NCBI RefSeq assembly: GCF_001552415.1
Contig: NZ_BCRD01000003.1
Span: forward strand, 248,001-312,000
Source of the DNA: Corynebacterium xerosis NBRC 16721 = ATCC 373
GTDB taxonomy: Bacteria > Actinomycetota > Actinomycetes > Mycobacteriales > Mycobacteriaceae
Length of the DNA stretch: 64,000 nt
Reading direction: 5' to 3'
Positions 53,257 to 61,480 of this stretch are shown here, piece after piece. A program made the position numbers and the translations under genes. Numbering within the stretch: position 1 is the first letter of the stretch; the number at the start of each line of letters is the position of its first letter. Below the pieces are notes generated by a model. That model had not been told where the DNA came from. It did not search any database and worked only from the letters and a program-made list of their open reading frames with translations.

Positions 53257-55854
53257 ATGTTCTATCGATGGGGTTCCTTCGCGTACCGGCACCGCGTGCT
53301 CACGCCGCTGGTGCTGGTCGTCGGCCTGCTGGCCCTGTTCATCTTCTCCGGGACGAAGCTGGGCGACCGGCTCGACCAGGAGGGCTGGGACGACCCGGGG
53401 TCGGATTCCACCGCCGCCGCCGTGCTGGAGGAGGAGACCTTCGGCCGCGACAATTCGGGCGACGTCATCGTCATGGTCGACGCCCCCGAGGGCGGCACCG
53501 TCGACGATCCGGCGCTGGCGCAGCGCGTCAACGACCACTTCGCCCGACTGGCGGCGGACAACCCCGAGTACGTCGACCACGTCACCAGCTACTTCGCCAA
53601 CAACCAGTCGGTGATGGCCACGGAGGACAAGCAGACGGCGTTCGTGGCGGTCGGCCTGGCCGGCACGGGCAACGACGTGCTGAAGAACTACCGGGCCATC
53701 GAGGACCAGCTCCAGATCGAAGGCGTGGACATGGAGGTCGCCGGCGCGACCCCCGTGGCCGGTGCCCTGGATTCGGGCATGGCCGACGACATCTGGCGTG
53801 CCGAGCTGATCGGCCTGCCGATCGTGGCGCTGCTGCTGCTCGTGGTGTTCGGCGGCGTGGTCTCGGCGTCGATGCCGCTGATCGTGGGCATCCTGTCCAT
53901 CGCGGGCTCGCTGGGCATCCTGTCGATGCTGGCGCAGGTGACGCAGGTCAACGCGTTCGCGCAGTCCGTCGTCACGCTGCTGGGCCTGGGCCTGGCCATC
54001 GACTACGGCCTGTTCATGGTGTCGCGTTTCCGGGAGGAGATGGCGGAGGGGGTGCCCGTCCCGCAGGCGGTGGCCCACACCACGGCCACGGCGGGCAAGA
54101 CGGTGGTGTTCTCGGCGGCGATGGTCGCCGTGGCCCTGTCCGGCCTGCTGCTGTTCCCGCAGGCGTTCCTGAAATCGGTGGCCTACGGTGCCATTTCGGC
54201 GGTCGGTTTGGCGGCGCTGCTGTCGTTGACGGTGCTGCCGGCCCTGTTCGGCCTGTTGGGGCCGAACATCGACAAGTGGAGCGTGCGCCGCGCGGGACGC
54301 ACCCGCGAGCAGTCCATGAACTCGCTGTGGGGCCGCATCCCCGCGTGGGCCATGAAGCACTCCAAGCTGGTGACGGTGACCGTCTGCCTGGGCCTTCTGG
54401 CGCTGACGCTGCCGCTGATCGGCATCAAGTTCGGCGGCATCAACGAGACCTACCTGCCGCCGACGAACGAGACCCGCACGGCGCAGGAGCGCTTCGACGA
54501 GAACTTCCCCACCATGCGCACCGACCCGGTGAAGCTGGTCATCGAGGACGGCGGCAATCCGCGCGCCGTCGGCGAGGTGTTCCAGCAGGCCAACCAGGTC
54601 GACGGTCTGACGGACCGGTTCAAGATCTCGCAGCCGACGAAGGACGGCGTCACGGTCCTGTCGGCGGGCATCGCCGACCGCGACGACAACACGCGCGTGG
54701 TCGAGCAGCTGCGCGACATCGACGTGCCCGAGGGCACGACGGTCTACATCGGCGGCACCCCGACGATGGAGGTGGAGTCCATCGAGGCGCTGTTCGACAA
54801 GCTGCCGTGGATGATCCTCTACATGGTGGTGGCCACTTTCATCTTGATGGCGCTGGTGTTCGGGTCGATCATCCTGCCGGCGAAGGCGATCATCATGACG
54901 GCGCTGGGCCTCGGCGCGACGCTGGGCATCCTCACCGCCATGTTCGTCGACGGCGTCGGCGCGGGCCTGTTCGGCTTCACGCCGGGCCCGCTGATGAGCC
55001 CGGTGCTGGTGCTGATCATCGCGATCATCTACGGCCTGTCCACGGACTACGAGGTGTTCCTGGTGTCCCGGATGGTGGAGGACCGCGACGACGGCGCTTC
55101 CACCCCGCACGCGATCCAGTTCGGCACCGCGAACACCGGGGGCATCATCACGGCGGCGGCGCTGATCATGATCGTGGTGGCCGGCGCGTTCGGCTTCTCC
55201 GACATCGTGATGATGAAGTACATCGCCTTCGGCATGATCGCCGCCCTGTTCCTCGACGCGACGATCATCCGCATGCTGCTGGTCCCGGCGGTGATGAAGC
55301 TCCTCGGCGACGATTGCTGGTGGGCGCCGCGCTGGGTCAAGCGCATGTCGGCGCGCCTGGGCCACGGGTCGGCCGCGCCGTCGGCGGTGGGCCGCGCGCC
55401 CGCGATGGCGGGTGCGGGGGTCGCCGCCGGTTCGGGTGCGGCCGCGGCGGGGGCTGCGGCTCCTTCGCTTGACGACGACCGCCGCCCCGCCGAGGAGCGG
55501 GACACGTGGCGAGATGCCGAACCGGTTTCCACCGAAGAGCAGGGGGCGGCACACGTTCCCGCCGTGCGCGAGCGCACGGAGCTCGGCGAGCCGATCTACG
55601 AGGGCGAGCTCGTCGACCATGACCCGGCGGCGGAGTTCGGCGGCCACGACCCGGACGACGATCTCGTCGCCGGCTACGCGGATGGCGGCTTCGACGGCGA
55701 CGGCGACGGCTTCGGCGACGGTGCCGGGGCCGGCGTCCCCGACGAGGAGCCCATCGAGGTTCCGGAGGGCCGCCTGACCGTGCGCGACATCATGCTGCGC
55801 CTGGAATGGGAGAAGCGCGAGGCCCTCGGCCCCGGCACGGGCGATACCCGATGA
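53257..55854 (+). CDS. mmpL3: MmpL3-type trehalose-monomycolate exporter (CmpL1)
   Basis: An 865-residue RND transporter with 12 spans in two halves, each with a periplasmic domain. The paired Asp-Tyr proton-relay residues are D249-Y250 in LAIDYGLFMVSRF and D597-Y598 in GLSTDYEVFLVSRM, as in MmpL3. It flips or exports trehalose monomycolate to the periplasm. The C-terminal 130 residues are cytoplasmic, acidic and disordered, with a motif copy (55467-55476). Gene order with trmB, NYN, UPF0104-type protein and, farther on, accD-pks13 agrees with the corynebacterial mycolate locus. Confidence 0.93.
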   Translation: MFYRWGSFAYRHRVLTPLVLVVGLLALFIFSGTKLGDRLDQEGWDDPGSDSTAAAVLEEETFGRDNSGDVIVMVDAPEGGTVDDPALAQRVNDHFARLAADNPEYVDHVTSYFANNQSVMATEDKQTAFVAVGLAGTGNDVLKNYRAIEDQLQIEGVDMEVAGATPVAGALDSGMADDIWRAELIGLPIVALLLLVVFGGVVSASMPLIVGILSIAGSLGILSMLAQVTQVNAFAQSVVTLLGLGLAIDYGLFMVSRFREEMAEGVPVPQAVAHTTATAGKTVVFSAAMVAVALSGLLLFPQAFLKSVAYGAISAVGLAALLSLTVLPALFGLLGPNIDKWSVRRAGRTREQSMNSLWGRIPAWAMKHSKLVTVTVCLGLLALTLPLIGIKFGGINETYLPPTNETRTAQERFDENFPTMRTDPVKLVIEDGGNPRAVGEVFQQANQVDGLTDRFKISQPTKDGVTVLSAGIADRDDNTRVVEQLRDIDVPEGTTVYIGGTPTMEVESIEALFDKLPWMILYMVVATFILMALVFGSIILPAKAIIMTALGLGATLGILTAMFVDGVGAGLFGFTPGPLMSPVLVLIIAIIYGLSTDYEVFLVSRMVEDRDDGASTPHAIQFGTANTGGIITAAALIMIVVAGAFGFSDIVMMKYIAFGMIAALFLDATIIRMLLVPAVMKLLGDDCWWAPRWVKRMSARLGHGSAAPSAVGRAPAMAGAGVAAGSGAAAAGAAAPSLDDDRRPAEERDTWRDAEPVSTEEQGAAHVPAVRERTELGEPIYEGELVDHDPAAEFGGHDPDDDLVAGYADGGFDGDGDGFGDGAGAGVPDEEPIEVPEGRLTVRDIMLRLEWEKREALGPGTGDTR

Positions 55855-56933
55855 CCCGCATGCGCGACGCCGCAAGGTCGGCGGCGTCCGCCGCTTCGGC
55901 CTCCTGGATCCGATGGGCGCTGACCCTGGTGATCCTCGGCGTCGCGCTGTGGTTCGCCCTGCAGAACTGGGACAGCGTCACCGACGGCTGGCGCACGTTC
56001 CTCCGCGCCGACTTCGGATGGGTGCTCATCTCCGCGGCGACCGTCGCCCTCGCGTTGTTCGCCATGGCGGAAGTCATGCGCCTGCTCCTGCGCGCCGCGG
56101 ACGTGCGCCTGGCCACTCGCCGGTCCACGAACTCGCTGGTCCTGGCCGCCAACGCGTGGTCGGTGTCGGTGCCCGGCGGCGTGGCATTCTCCACGGCGCT
56201 GCAGGTGCGCAGGCAGCTGCAGTGGGGGGCGACGCCCGTCATCGTCAGCTGGTTCATCCTCTTGTCCGGCGCGCTGAGCTTCCTCGGCCTGGCGGTGCTG
56301 GCCATCGGCGCCCTGTTTTTCCTCGGCGGTGCCGCACCCGTGCGCCTCGTCGCCGCCGGTGCCGCCGTCCTCGGGGCGACGGGGCTGCTGTGGTGGTTCT
56401 CGCGCAACACCGCCCTCATAGAGGGCGTGGCCATGCCGGTGCTGCGGGCGGTCAACAAGATCCGCCGCAAGCCCGCCGACGCCGACGAGGACCGGGTCCG
56501 CGACACCATCCGCCAGCTGACCAGCGTGGAGCTACGGCCCGGCCGCATGATCCTCGCCTTCGGGTGGTCGCTGCTCAACTGGATCGCCGACGTCGCGTGC
56601 CTCTACGCCGCGATGCGCGCCGTCGGCGCCGACGACGTGTCGATCAACACCATCCTCATGGCCTTCGTCTTCAGCAAGGTCGCCGGCTTCATCCAGGCCA
56701 CGCCAGGCGGCGTCGGCCCCGTCGAAGCCGTGCTCACCGGCACCCTCGTCGCCGCCGGGATGGTCGGCACCGACGCCGTGGCCACCGTGCTCATCTACCG
56801 TCTGGTGTCCTTCATCCTGCCCGCCATCGTCGGCTGGATCATCTACCTGATCGGCTCCGACCGCCGCGGCGACGCCGAAGCGCACGAAACGGCCGGTCCC
56901 GGGGACCGCGGGCCGTCGCAAAGCACCGAATAG
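55851..56933 (+). CDS. UPF0104 / lysylphosphatidylglycerol-synthase-TM-like membrane protein
   Basis: A 360-residue protein with seven to eight spans. NSLVLAANAWSVSVPGGVAF and GFIQATPGGVGPVEAVLTG are the two signature segments of the flippase-like UPF0104/LPG_synthase_TM family, related to the flippase half of MprF. The lipid moved is unknown; next to the MmpL3-type exporter an envelope lipid is likely. ATG at 55851 overlaps the previous stop. The last residues (GPSQSTE) are coded through a copy of the dispersed motif (56915-56924). Mycobacteria have a similar protein beside mmpL3 (Rv0204c). Confidence 0.78.
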   Translation: MTRMRDAARSAASAASASWIRWALTLVILGVALWFALQNWDSVTDGWRTFLRADFGWVLISAATVALALFAMAEVMRLLLRAADVRLATRRSTNSLVLAANAWSVSVPGGVAFSTALQVRRQLQWGATPVIVSWFILLSGALSFLGLAVLAIGALFFLGGAAPVRLVAAGAAVLGATGLLWWFSRNTALIEGVAMPVLRAVNKIRRKPADADEDRVRDTIRQLTSVELRPGRMILAFGWSLLNWIADVACLYAAMRAVGADDVSINTILMAFVFSKVAGFIQATPGGVGPVEAVLTGTLVAAGMVGTDAVATVLIYRLVSFILPAIVGWIIYLIGSDRRGDAEAHETAGPGDRGPSQSTE

Positions 56934-56969
56934 ACTCGAGCCCGACACCACCGAAACACAGGAGCAACA

Positions 56970-57362
56970 GTGTCCGTCACCCGCACGATCGTCATGGACT
57001 TCTTCGCCATCTTCGCGTTCGCCGTGCTCGCCCGCATGGCCCACAACACCGAAGCCGACCCGTTCACGCTGACCAACGTCCTGAACACCCTGTGGCCCTT
57101 CCTCGTCGGCGGCGCCATCGGCCACGCGATCTGCGCCGCGGCCAAGAAGCACCCGCTGCCCATCGCACCCGGCGGCGTCATCGTGTGGCTGGCGACGGCC
57201 ATCACCGGCCTGGGCATCTGGGCGCTGCGCAACGGCGAGATGCCGCACTGGTCGTTCATCATCGTCGCCACCGTCATGAGCGGCCTGCTCCTGCTGGGCA
57301 CCCGCCTGGTGGCGAAGATGGTGCTCAAGGACAAGTACGACGCCCTGGGCGCGCGGCGCTGA
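56970..57362 (+). CDS. DUF3054 membrane protein
   Basis: A 130-residue protein with four spans in the pattern of the actinobacterial DUF3054 family (ARMAHNTEADPFTLTNVLNTLWPF, shown in part: ARMAHNTEADPF). Function unknown. The GTG at 56970 has AGGAGCAACA directly upstream, and TAGACT at 56931-56936, overlapping the previous stop codon, is a probable -10. Confidence 0.75.
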   Translation: MSVTRTIVMDFFAIFAFAVLARMAHNTEADPFTLTNVLNTLWPFLVGGAIGHAICAAAKKHPLPIAPGGVIVWLATAITGLGIWALRNGEMPHWSFIIVATVMSGLLLLGTRLVAKMVLKDKYDALGARR

Positions 57363-57540
57363 CCGGATACGGCGCGGCGCTCTGAGCCGCGGGGTGAACG
57401 GGCGCGGGACGAATGGACGCGACACCGAACTGAACGGGCCGCCCCACCAGGGAGTGACGTTCACCTCAATTCGGGCCCGAGCCGCCCGGGGTCACGGATC
57501 CGGTTTTTCATTCGCGTTGCAACGGCGAATAATCGGGCGC

Positions 57541-59142
57541 ATGGCACATTCACCTGACTCGGCCGGGGACAACACCTCCCCAGGCCACCATGATGGCGCG
57601 GCCGCCGACCAGCCGGCCGCCGCGCAGCAGCACGTCGCCGGGGACCACACGTCCGCGGTGAACACCATCGACGGCGGCGCGAACGCCGGTTCCGGCAAGG
57701 AGCGAACGTTCTTCGGCCAGCCCTGGGGCCTGGCCAACCTGTTCGGCGTGGAGATGTGGGAGCGCTTCAGCTTCTACGGCATGCAGGGCATCCTGGTCTT
57801 CTACATGTACTACGCCGTCACCGACGGCGGACTGGGCATGGACCGCGGCGTCGCCACCTCCATCGTCGGCGCGTACGGCGGCCTGGTCTACATGGCCGCC
57901 CTGGTCGGCGCGTGGATCGCCGACCGCCTCCTGGGCTCCGAGAAGACGCTGTTCTACTCGGCGATCCTGATCATGCTGGGCCACATTTCGCTGGCGGTGC
58001 TGCCCGGCGTCACCGGCCTGGCCATCGGCCTGGTCTTCGTGGCCCTCGGCTCCGGCGGCCTGAAGACCACCGCGTCGGTCGTCCTCGGCCAGCTGTACTC
58101 CCGCGAGGACACGCGCCGCGACGCCGGTTTCTCCATCTTCTACATGGGCGTCAACATCGGCGCCCTGTTCGGCCCGCTGCTCACCGGCTTGCTGTGGGAC
58201 ATGAAGGGCTTCCACTGGGGCTTCGGCCTCGCCGCCGTCGGCATGGCCATCGGCCTGATCCAGTACGTGCTCATGCGCAAGTCCACCATCGGCGCCGCCG
58301 GCCACGACGTGCCGAATCCGCTGCCGAAGGCCAAGTACCTGCCGACGTTCGTCGGCGCCGTCATCGTCGTGGCGGTCCTCGTTGCGCTGGTGGCCACCGG
58401 CATCGTCCCGCTCGAGTCCCTGGCGACGATCGTCACCGTCCTCGCCGGAATCGCCGCGGTGGTGCTGTGGACGCAGATGTACGCCAGCGACCGCACCACC
58501 GCCGTCGAAAAGCGGCGCCTGATCGGCTTCATCCCGATGTTCGTCGCCGGCGTGCTGTTTTTCGGCATCTTCCAGCAGCAGTTCACGGTCATCGCGATCT
58601 ACGCCGACCAGCGCCTGGACCGCATGATCGGTTCCTTCGAGTTCTCGCCGGCGTGGGTGCAGTCGATCAACCCGATCTTCATCATCATCTTCTCCGGCAT
58701 TTTCGCCGCGATGTGGACGAAGCTGGGCAAGCGCCAGTGGACCTACCCGGTGAAGTTCGGCGTCGCCAACATCATCATCGGCATCTCGCTGTTCTTCTTC
58801 CTGCCGTTCGTCGGCGGCGGCGCGAACTCGACGCCGCTGCTGGTCATCGTGTGGATCCTGTTCCTGTTCACCATGGGCGAGCTGCTGCTGTCGCCGGTGG
58901 GCAACTCGCTGGCGACGAAGCTGGCGCCGGAGGCCTACCCGACCCGCATGTTCGCCGTGTGGATGATGGCCGTCGCCATGGGCACCTCCCTGGCCGGCAC
59001 CCTGGCCGGCTACTACCACCCGGAGGACGCGTCGGCGGAGTCCAACTTCTTCATCGTCCTGGGTGGCCTGTCGATCGTCATCGGCGCGGCCCTGATCCTG
59101 GGCAAGAAGTGGATCGTCGCCCGTTTCGAGGGCGTGCACTGA
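57541..59142 (+). CDS. dtpT: POT/PTR-family proton-coupled di-/tripeptide transporter
   Basis: A 533-residue transporter with 12 to 14 spans. EMWERFSFYGMQGILVFYM carries the ExxERF(Y)Y proton-coupling motif in TM1, and GSGGLKTTASVVLGQLY and FYMGVNIGALFGP are the PTR2 signatures. It imports short peptides with protons. The first 45 residues are Ala/His/Asp-rich and not part of the family core. AATAAT ends 7 nt before the ATG at 57541, and no ribosome site is visible, suggesting a leaderless message. A strong hairpin follows. Confidence 0.9.
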   Translation: MAHSPDSAGDNTSPGHHDGAAADQPAAAQQHVAGDHTSAVNTIDGGANAGSGKERTFFGQPWGLANLFGVEMWERFSFYGMQGILVFYMYYAVTDGGLGMDRGVATSIVGAYGGLVYMAALVGAWIADRLLGSEKTLFYSAILIMLGHISLAVLPGVTGLAIGLVFVALGSGGLKTTASVVLGQLYSREDTRRDAGFSIFYMGVNIGALFGPLLTGLLWDMKGFHWGFGLAAVGMAIGLIQYVLMRKSTIGAAGHDVPNPLPKAKYLPTFVGAVIVVAVLVALVATGIVPLESLATIVTVLAGIAAVVLWTQMYASDRTTAVEKRRLIGFIPMFVAGVLFFGIFQQQFTVIAIYADQRLDRMIGSFEFSPAWVQSINPIFIIIFSGIFAAMWTKLGKRQWTYPVKFGVANIIIGISLFFFLPFVGGGANSTPLLVIVWILFLFTMGELLLSPVGNSLATKLAPEAYPTRMFAVWMMAVAMGTSLAGTLAGYYHPEDASAESNFFIVLGGLSIVIGAALILGKKWIVARFEGVH

Positions 59143-59181
59143 CCGTATCCCGCTCCCCCGGGGTTGCCCGGGGAACGGCCG

Positions 59182-59222
59182 AGGGGCCGATGCGTCGTGT
59201 GCTTCACGACGCATCGGCCCCT
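59182..59222 (+). terminator. 18-bp hairpin after dtpT containing an 11-mer copy
   Basis: Arms 59182-59199 and 59205-59222 pair perfectly around TGCTT. The loop and right arm contain GCTTCACGAC (59201-59210), a copy of the dispersed motif. It lies between convergent genes. Confidence 0.8.
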
Positions 59223-59262
59223 CTCCCGTGCCGGCCCCGCGCGAAAAGGGGCGCCGGGCGAA

Positions 59263-59775
59263 CTACTGCAACGGGTAGCCGTCGGAGTCGCGTTCGTAAC
59301 CGCCGCTGCCCACGAGAATCATGATGAACTCGATGAACACCCAGAAACCCACGGCGACGAGGAAGACGAAGCCGATGAGGAGAATCGACGTGACCCAGCC
59401 GATCACGGTCAAGACGAGCTGCGTCACGCCACGGCTGGTGTTGCCGAGGTAGAAGTTGTGCACGCCCAAACCACCGAGGAAGAAGGCCAGGACCGCCGCG
59501 AGAATCTTGGACTTGGGTGCGCGCGGCAGGCCGTTGGCGCCGTACGCCTGCATCGGCTGCATGGGCTGCTGGCCGTAGGGCTGGACCTGGCCATACGCAG
59601 GGCCGTTCGCCCCCGGCTGCGGGAAGCCCTGCTGGTAACCGGCCTGGCCGTAGTTCTGCTGGCCGTAGTCGGCTTGGCCGTACGGCGACTGGCCGGGCTG
59701 ACCCTGCTGACCCTGCTGGGAGAACGGATCGACGCCGCCCTGGTCGCCGAAGGGGTTGTCATACGGGTTGGTCAT
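59263..59775 (-). CDS. TM2-domain protein with Gln/Gly/Tyr-rich N-terminus
   Basis: A 170-residue protein. The first 85 residues are a low-complexity Gln/Gly/Tyr/Pro region (YGQADYGQQNYGQAGYQQ). A TM2 domain follows: KSKILAAVLAFFLGGLGVHN, FYLGNTSRGVTQL and a second span up to GFWVFIEFIMIL. TM2 proteins are small membrane proteins of unknown function common in actinobacteria. AGGAG lies 9 nt before ATG at 59775; the earlier ATG at 59781 is too close to that site. Confidence 0.85.
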   Translation of the reverse strand: MTNPYDNPFGDQGGVDPFSQQGQQGQPGQSPYGQADYGQQNYGQAGYQQGFPQPGANGPAYGQVQPYGQQPMQPMQAYGANGLPRAPKSKILAAVLAFFLGGLGVHNFYLGNTSRGVTQLVLTVIGWVTSILLIGFVFLVAVGFWVFIEFIMILVGSGGYERDSDGYPLQ

Positions 59776-59929
59776 CGCCATCTGCTCCTAGAAAGTCCGT
59801 TTCGCAGGGCAAAGCCTAGCCGCGCGGGCGGATCGGACGCCTCTCGGGGGCACGGAAACATGTTCGACGCTCCCCCGGAAGAAAGATGTCGGGCGGCCCG
59901 TCGTGAAGCAATGCGGTGACCGACCGCGA
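59776..59929. other. Gap between TM2 gene and accD
   Basis: A 154-bp region with the TM2 ribosome site and one motif copy (59900-59909) just after the accD stop. No terminator-like hairpin with a T-run was found. Confidence 0.5.
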
Positions 59930-61480
59930 CTACATCGGGGCGATCTCGCGCTTCTTGCGCACCTGCGGCAGCTCCTTGTCGCGCAGCTGATCCAGCGCGC
60001 GGCGCAGCTGGACGCGCGTCTCCGACGGCATGATCATGGCGTCGACGTAACCGCGCTCGGCGGCGACGTACGGGCTGGTCATGTTCTCGTTGTAGAAGTC
60101 CATGAACATCTTCTTCATGGCCGGCTGCTGCTCCGGCGGCATCTCGGCCAGCTGGCGGCCCTGGATCATCACCACGGCGGCCTCCGCGCCCATCACCGCG
60201 ATCTGCGCGGTCGGCCACGCGAAGTTCAGGTCGCCGCCCAAGTTCTTCGAGCCCATCACCGCATACGCGCCGCCGAAGGCCTTGCGCACGATGACGGTCA
60301 CCTTCGGCACCGAGGCCTGCGCCAGCGCGAAGCCCAGCTTCGCGCCGCGGTGGATGATGCCCGACTTCTCCTGCTGCACGCCCGGCAGGTAGCCCGGGGT
60401 GTCCACGACGTAGATGATCGGGATGTCGTAGGCGTCGCAGATGTTGGAGAACCGCGAACCCTTCTCCGAGCAATCCGCGTCCAGGCAACCGGCCAGGTGC
60501 ATCGGCTGGTTCGCCAGCACGCCGACGGTGCGGCCGTCGACGCGGGCGAAGCCGGTGATCAGGTTCGGCGCGTAATCCGGCTGTACCTCGACGAAGTCCT
60601 CGTCGTCGAAGATCCTGGTCAGGACCTCCATCATGTCGTAGCCGGCATTCGGGTCATCCGGGATGATGCCGTCGAGGCTGCGGTCGCGATCGGTGACGTC
60701 CTCCGGCGGCGCCCAATACGGCGGCAGCGGCTCGTGGACGGAGCTGGGCAGGTGATCCAGCAGATCGTGGACGTAGTTGAACGCGTCCTCCTCGTCGTCG
60801 GCGACGTAGGAGACGTTGCCGTTGCGGGCCTGCTGCTCCGCGCCGCCGAGCTCGGCGGAGGTGATGTCCTCGCCGGTGACCGAACGGATGACCTCGGGGC
60901 CGGTGATGAACATCTCGGTGCGGTCCTTCACCGCGACCAGGAAGTCGGTGGTCACCGGGGCGTACACGGCACCTCCGGCGCACTTGCCCAGGAGAATGGA
61001 GATCTGCGGCGACTGCCCGGACAGGGGCAGCTGGCGGCGCGAGATCTCGGAGTACATGGCCAGCGACGTCACGGCGTCCTGGATGCGGGCACCGCCGGAG
61101 TCGTTGATGCCGATGACCGGGCAGCCGACCTTGGTCGCCAGGTCCATCAGATCGCAGACCTTCTTGCCGAAGGTGATGCCCACCGAGCCGCCGTACACCG
61201 ACTTGTCGTGGGCGTACACCGCCACCGGGCGGCCGCCGATGCGGGCGGTGCCGGTGACCACGCCGTCGCCGTAGGGGGCGCCGTCCTCGTCGGGGGTGCG
61301 GCCGAGCTGGCCGGTCTCGACGAACGACCCCGCGTCGACCAGCCGCGCGATGCGCTGGCGGGGCGTGGTCAGCCCGGCCGCGTCACGGCGCGCCTTGGCC
61401 CGCTCGCTGCCCGGGTCCTGCGCTTCCGCGAGGCGTTCCTTCAGGTCGGCGAGCTTTTCGGCGGTGGTGTTGAGAGTCAC
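59930..61480 (-). CDS. accD3: Acyl-CoA carboxylase beta subunit of the mycolate pathway
   Basis: A 516-residue carboxyltransferase. GINDSGGARIQDAV and GKCAGGAVYAPVTTDF form the N-terminal half with its oxyanion hole, and VDTPGYLPGVQQEKSG with RKAFGGAYAVMGSKNLG the C-terminal one. It lies immediately downstream of pks13 (ATGA overlap), the place of accD4 in mycobacteria and accD3 in C. glutamicum. These carboxylate a long-chain acyl-CoA to give the alpha-branch extender for the Pks13 condensation. The last residues REIAPM match the usual propionyl-CoA-carboxylase-type end. Confidence 0.92.
   Translation of the reverse strand: MTLNTTAEKLADLKERLAEAQDPGSERAKARRDAAGLTTPRQRIARLVDAGSFVETGQLGRTPDEDGAPYGDGVVTGTARIGGRPVAVYAHDKSVYGGSVGITFGKKVCDLMDLATKVGCPVIGINDSGGARIQDAVTSLAMYSEISRRQLPLSGQSPQISILLGKCAGGAVYAPVTTDFLVAVKDRTEMFITGPEVIRSVTGEDITSAELGGAEQQARNGNVSYVADDEEDAFNYVHDLLDHLPSSVHEPLPPYWAPPEDVTDRDRSLDGIIPDDPNAGYDMMEVLTRIFDDEDFVEVQPDYAPNLITGFARVDGRTVGVLANQPMHLAGCLDADCSEKGSRFSNICDAYDIPIIYVVDTPGYLPGVQQEKSGIIHRGAKLGFALAQASVPKVTVIVRKAFGGAYAVMGSKNLGGDLNFAWPTAQIAVMGAEAAVVMIQGRQLAEMPPEQQPAMKKMFMDFYNENMTSPYVAAERGYVDAMIMPSETRVQLRRALDQLRDKELPQVRKKREIAPM

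Noticed and set aside
53236..55875. Antisense open frame of about 880 codons opposite mmpL3
   Set aside because: Arg/His/Gln-rich with no domain; the plus strand codes an unmistakable RND transporter.
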